Positions 5,184-6,902 of a DNA stretch of 6,902 nucleotides are shown here, in pieces. Each line of letters begins with the position of its first letter. Position 1 is the stretch's first letter. The notes below the pieces were generated by a model. It was not told the origin of the DNA. It did no database searches and saw only the letters and a program-made list of their open reading frames with translations. The stretch covers positions 1 through 6,902 of the forward strand of contig JAJTHA010000037.1 of assembly GCA_021299565.1 (NCBI GenBank), read 5' to 3'. A program made the position numbers and the translations under genes. This stretch comes from Candidatus Caenarcanales bacterium. Its GTDB lineage: Bacteria; Cyanobacteriota; Vampirovibrionia; LMEP-6097.

Positions 5184-6722
5184 CGACTCCGCAAAATCAA
5201 ATTTTGTTTGATTGCTTCTCTTTTCTAGAAGCGATCTTGGTATTGGTAATTCTCTTCCACCAGGATCAGATGGTAGTCCTTGGAAAAATCCATTAAAATC
5301 ATCATCTCCATCATTATCTGGCTTTTCTTTAAATAAAACTACATTAAGCCCCAAAGCATCTTTGGGATTGCTTGCTTGTGCGATAGATGCTGTAATGTTT
5401 TTAGCTAAATCACACGAATTTGGACTAACTAAATAGGGCTTAAAATGTTTAGCATAAAATTCTTTAGGATCATTAATCGAATTTACGACAGATTTAGACA
5501 TCAAAACAAAACCTCTATTATAACTTTTCGGCAAAGTATACCAAGAATAATATTTTGGAGTTTTTATTCTAGGTTTTTCATTATGATAAGCTGGAATAAA
5601 TTTTAAGTTATGCTCGAAGGCAAATTGATCAGATTCGTTATTGCGTTTAATTGAATCTAGATCAAACATGGTTGCTTCTGGATCCTGGGAAATAGGTAAT
5701 AAAGCATTATTGCCAAGGCTAAGCACACCTATGCGATTGCCCAAGTCTATAACTTTGGTAAAGGAAAGATTTTTAAAAGAATCAGAGTTTTGATATTTGT
5801 TCATTTGAACTGACAAAGTATCTAGCATACTGTTTAAAATAGGAAAAACATTAATTTGGGTCTCTATTTCTGATGCGATCATATCAGAAACAATATTTGG
5901 GTAAATTTGCTTAAAAACATTAAAAGCAGCTTCTATTTCTAAATCAGAATCCTGACGAATTATAGTCGGGAGTTTCGCTCCTACATTAGTTTTCATTGAC
6001 CATCTGAAATAATCCAAAAAACTTTTAGCTTGACCAGGAAAATCTTGATTGATGCTTAAGTATCTCAGCAATAATGCGTTATCAGGATTATTAGCATCAA
6101 AAATAGTTTCAAACAATTTATTGAGAGGTCTTGTCATCAAATCAAATTTTTCATTGAAATCATATTCAGTATCAAAAAAATTTTTCCTCAACTCAAAATT
6201 TCTTTTTTCTGAAACACTCTCATAATTAAAATCATGTTCTAAAATATCATTAGTAAAGGCGACTAATTCCTGATCCTTTTTGGTATAAGCTCTTGAATTG
6301 AGCTCTATATGAGTAAAAGACTTTGGATCTTGTTCAAATTGAGAAGTTCGATAATAAGGATTTTGATAGCCATATTGAAAACAATTAGCTTGTATAAAAT
6401 GTTTGTTTTCTAAAGTTTGAATATCAGAACAACTACCACTGCCTCTATTGCAAGCTTTTAAAATACGAAAGGCAATTGGGATATCTCTTGGATCCAAAAA
6501 AATATTTGCTGCACTAAACACCTGTTGCTTGAGAGATTGTTTGCTTTTGGGTCCCTGAATATAAGAATCAATAAATTTGAAAAAATCTTCAAGGCTTAGC
6601 AAAAATTTTTTCGGCAATTTTAAGATATTCTGTTCTAACAATTGCTTAGCTCTATTGATAGAGCTCAAATCAATTGGCCCCAATTCTTTTTTTGATTGAA
6701 TTGCTCGATAAACCCTCACCAT
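5172..6722 (-). CDS. Unrecognised 516-aa protein, convergent with trmFO
   Basis: I recognise no family. The protein appears soluble, with no signal peptide or membrane segment, and is rich in Asn, Asp, Phe and Lys. The N-terminal 70 residues look helical. Cysteines are few: C91 and C98 (in CNRGSGSC), C114 and C437. Aromatic-rich stretches occur at 115-127 and 389-401. Near the C-terminus an acidic loop, DNDGDDDFNG (469-478), resembles a D-x-D-x-D calcium-binding loop, followed by a Gly/Pro-rich linker (479-495). One such loop is weak evidence for Ca2+ binding. The C-terminus is FAESLAV, similar to the tails of the 332- and 346-aa proteins. The ATG at 6722 has no Shine-Dalgarno sequence and lies 4 nt after a good -10 box, so the mRNA may be leaderless; the GTG at codon 2 is an alternative start. 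The stop lies inside the end of trmFO on the other strand. Confidence 0.75.
   Translation of the reverse strand: MVRVYRAIQSKKELGPIDLSSINRAKQLLEQNILKLPKKFLLSLEDFFKFIDSYIQGPKSKQSLKQQVFSAANIFLDPRDIPIAFRILKACNRGSGSCSDIQTLENKHFIQANCFQYGYQNPYYRTSQFEQDPKSFTHIELNSRAYTKKDQELVAFTNDILEHDFNYESVSEKRNFELRKNFFDTEYDFNEKFDLMTRPLNKLFETIFDANNPDNALLLRYLSINQDFPGQAKSFLDYFRWSMKTNVGAKLPTIIRQDSDLEIEAAFNVFKQIYPNIVSDMIASEIETQINVFPILNSMLDTLSVQMNKYQNSDSFKNLSFTKVIDLGNRIGVLSLGNNALLPISQDPEATMFDLDSIKRNNESDQFAFEHNLKFIPAYHNEKPRIKTPKYYSWYTLPKSYNRGFVLMSKSVVNSINDPKEFYAKHFKPYLVSPNSCDLAKNITASIAQASNPKDALGLNVVLFKEKPDNDGDDDFNGFFQGLPSDPGGRELPIPRSLLEKRSNQTKFDFAESLAV
5195..5236 (+). other. Two overlapping hairpins just past the trmFO stop
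   Basis: AATCAAA (5195-5201) pairs with TTTGATT (5207-5213) around a 5-nt loop. GATTGCTTCT (5210-5219) pairs with AGAAGCGATC (5227-5236), with one G-T pair, around a 7-nt loop. The two stems share 5210-5213 and exclude each other. Neither is followed by a T-run, so intrinsic termination of the operon transcript is doubtful. Both lie in the coding region of the convergent gene and may be chance. Confidence 0.2.
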
Positions 6723-6726
6723 TCAG

Positions 6727-6755
6727 ATAATAACATATGCTTTTTTGCCTGTAAA
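6727..6755 (-). promoter_or_regulatory. Promoter of the 516-aa gene
   Basis: On the minus strand TTTACA (6755-6750; 5 of 6 matches to TTGACA) is followed after exactly 17 nt by TATTAT (6732-6727; 5 of 6 matches to TATAAT). A TG one base upstream makes this an extended -10 (TGTTATTAT). This is the best promoter in the window. The -10 ends only 4 nt before the ATG at 6722, so transcription should start at or next to the start codon. Confidence 0.65.
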
Positions 6756-6765
6756 AGCGCCTGTA
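6747..6765 (+). repeat. Short direct repeat in the divergent promoter region
   Basis: GCCTGTA occurs at 6747-6753 and again at 6759-6765, a 12-bp period. The first copy overlaps the -35 box of the minus-strand gene and the second overlaps the -10 box of the fumarase gene. This position would suit a regulator touching both promoters, but two 7-bp copies could be chance. Confidence 0.25.
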
Positions 6766-6769
6766 CAAT
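6764..6769 (+). promoter_or_regulatory. Candidate -10 box of the fumarase gene
   Basis: TACAAT (5 of 6 matches to TATAAT) ends 6 nt before the ATG at 6776. The sequence 17 nt upstream, TTTTTT at 6741-6746, is at best a weak -35. Transcription would begin at the A of the ATG, giving a leaderless mRNA, which agrees with the lack of a Shine-Dalgarno sequence. Confidence 0.4.
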
Positions 6770-6775
6770 AAAAAT

Positions 6776-6902
6776 ATGCAAGAAACTAAAAATATGAGAA
6801 TCGAAAAAGATACTATGGGCTAACGTGAACTGCCAAATGATAGATACTACGGCGCGCAAACAGCCCGCTCACTGATATTTTTCAAAATCGGCAAGGACAA
6901 AA
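6776..6902 (+). pseudogene. fumC: Class II fumarate hydratase, N-terminal fragment interrupted by an in-frame TAA (runs off the right edge)
   Basis: From the ATG at 6776 the frame reads MQETKNMRIEKDTMG, then TAA at 6821-6823, and continues in the same frame as RELPNDRYYGAQTARSLIFF and KIGKDK to the edge. R-I-E-K-D-T-M-G-E-x-x-x-P-x-D-x-Y-Y-G-A-Q-T-x-R-S-L-x-x-F-x-I-G is the typical start of class II fumarase, which interconverts fumarate and malate in the TCA cycle. The G-A-Q-T-x-R-S-L and F-x-I-G pattern favours fumarase over aspartate ammonia-lyase. The TAA stands exactly where family members have Glu (GAA), so one G-to-T change explains it, with no frameshift. Start could be 6776 or the in-frame ATG at 6794. 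Whether the gene is truly broken, misread in sequencing, or restarted downstream cannot be told from this fragment. Confidence 0.8.

Noticed and set aside
5212..5436. Plus-strand open frame of 74 codons opposite the 516-aa gene
   Set aside because: It mirrors the coding frame of the minus-strand gene and has no ribosome-binding site or family resemblance.
6821..6823. TAA in the fumarase as evidence of stop-codon reassignment
   Set aside because: TAA ends the ATPase, the 346-aa gene, trmFO and the 516-aa gene at sensible places, and no other in-frame TAA appears inside a conserved gene.
1..6902. CRISPR arrays, tRNA or rRNA genes, intact insertion sequences, toxin-antitoxin pairs
   Set aside because: Read for on both strands; no regularly spaced repeats, cloverleaf-like segment, transposase or small toxin/antitoxin gene was found.

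Overview
The window is AT-rich bacterial chromosome with closely packed genes. Two conserved housekeeping genes sit at the edges: the start of fabI (enoyl-ACP reductase) on the left, minus strand, and the start of a class II fumarase gene (fumC-like) on the right, plus strand. A complete trmFO (folate-dependent tRNA m5U54 methyltransferase) lies in the middle. TAA and TGA behave as ordinary stops, so the code is standard. No gene here fixes the phylum. FabI, TrmFO, class II fumarase and low GC fit a non-photosynthetic relative of Cyanobacteria or another low-GC lineage, but this is a weak inference.

Layout, left to right: (1) partial fabI (-) with an extended -10 box almost touching its ATG; (2) a DUF4143-type AAA ATPase (-), whose promoter region carries a 19-bp perfect palindrome; (3) a divergent intergenic region (about 1610-1802) holding this palindrome, a more GC-rich block bounded by 8-bp inverted repeats, two TATAAT boxes and a perfect 10-bp hairpin that buries the likely ribosome-binding site of the next gene; (4) a tightly overlapped plus-strand operon of two unrecognised, mutually related proteins (332 and 346 aa) followed by trmFO, joined by a 4-nt ATGA overlap and an 11-nt overlap with a TTG start; (5) a convergent 516-aa unrecognised gene (-) whose 3' end overlaps trmFO by 12 bp; (6) a compact divergent promoter region; (7) the fumC start, interrupted by an in-frame TAA at codon 16 where a Glu codon is expected.

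Three points stand out. The two operon proteins are divergent tandem paralogs of a family I do not recognise. All three unrecognised proteins end in short Leu-Ala tails (ELALAA, TLALAS, ESLAV) that resemble C-terminal ssrA-type degrons and use different codons. Several -10 boxes lie only 4-8 nt from start codons that lack a Shine-Dalgarno sequence, which suggests leaderless mRNAs. A working hypothesis is that the two paralogs and the 516-aa protein share a lineage-specific property, such as regulated turnover or sorting through the C-terminal tail. Nothing here proves that they act together.
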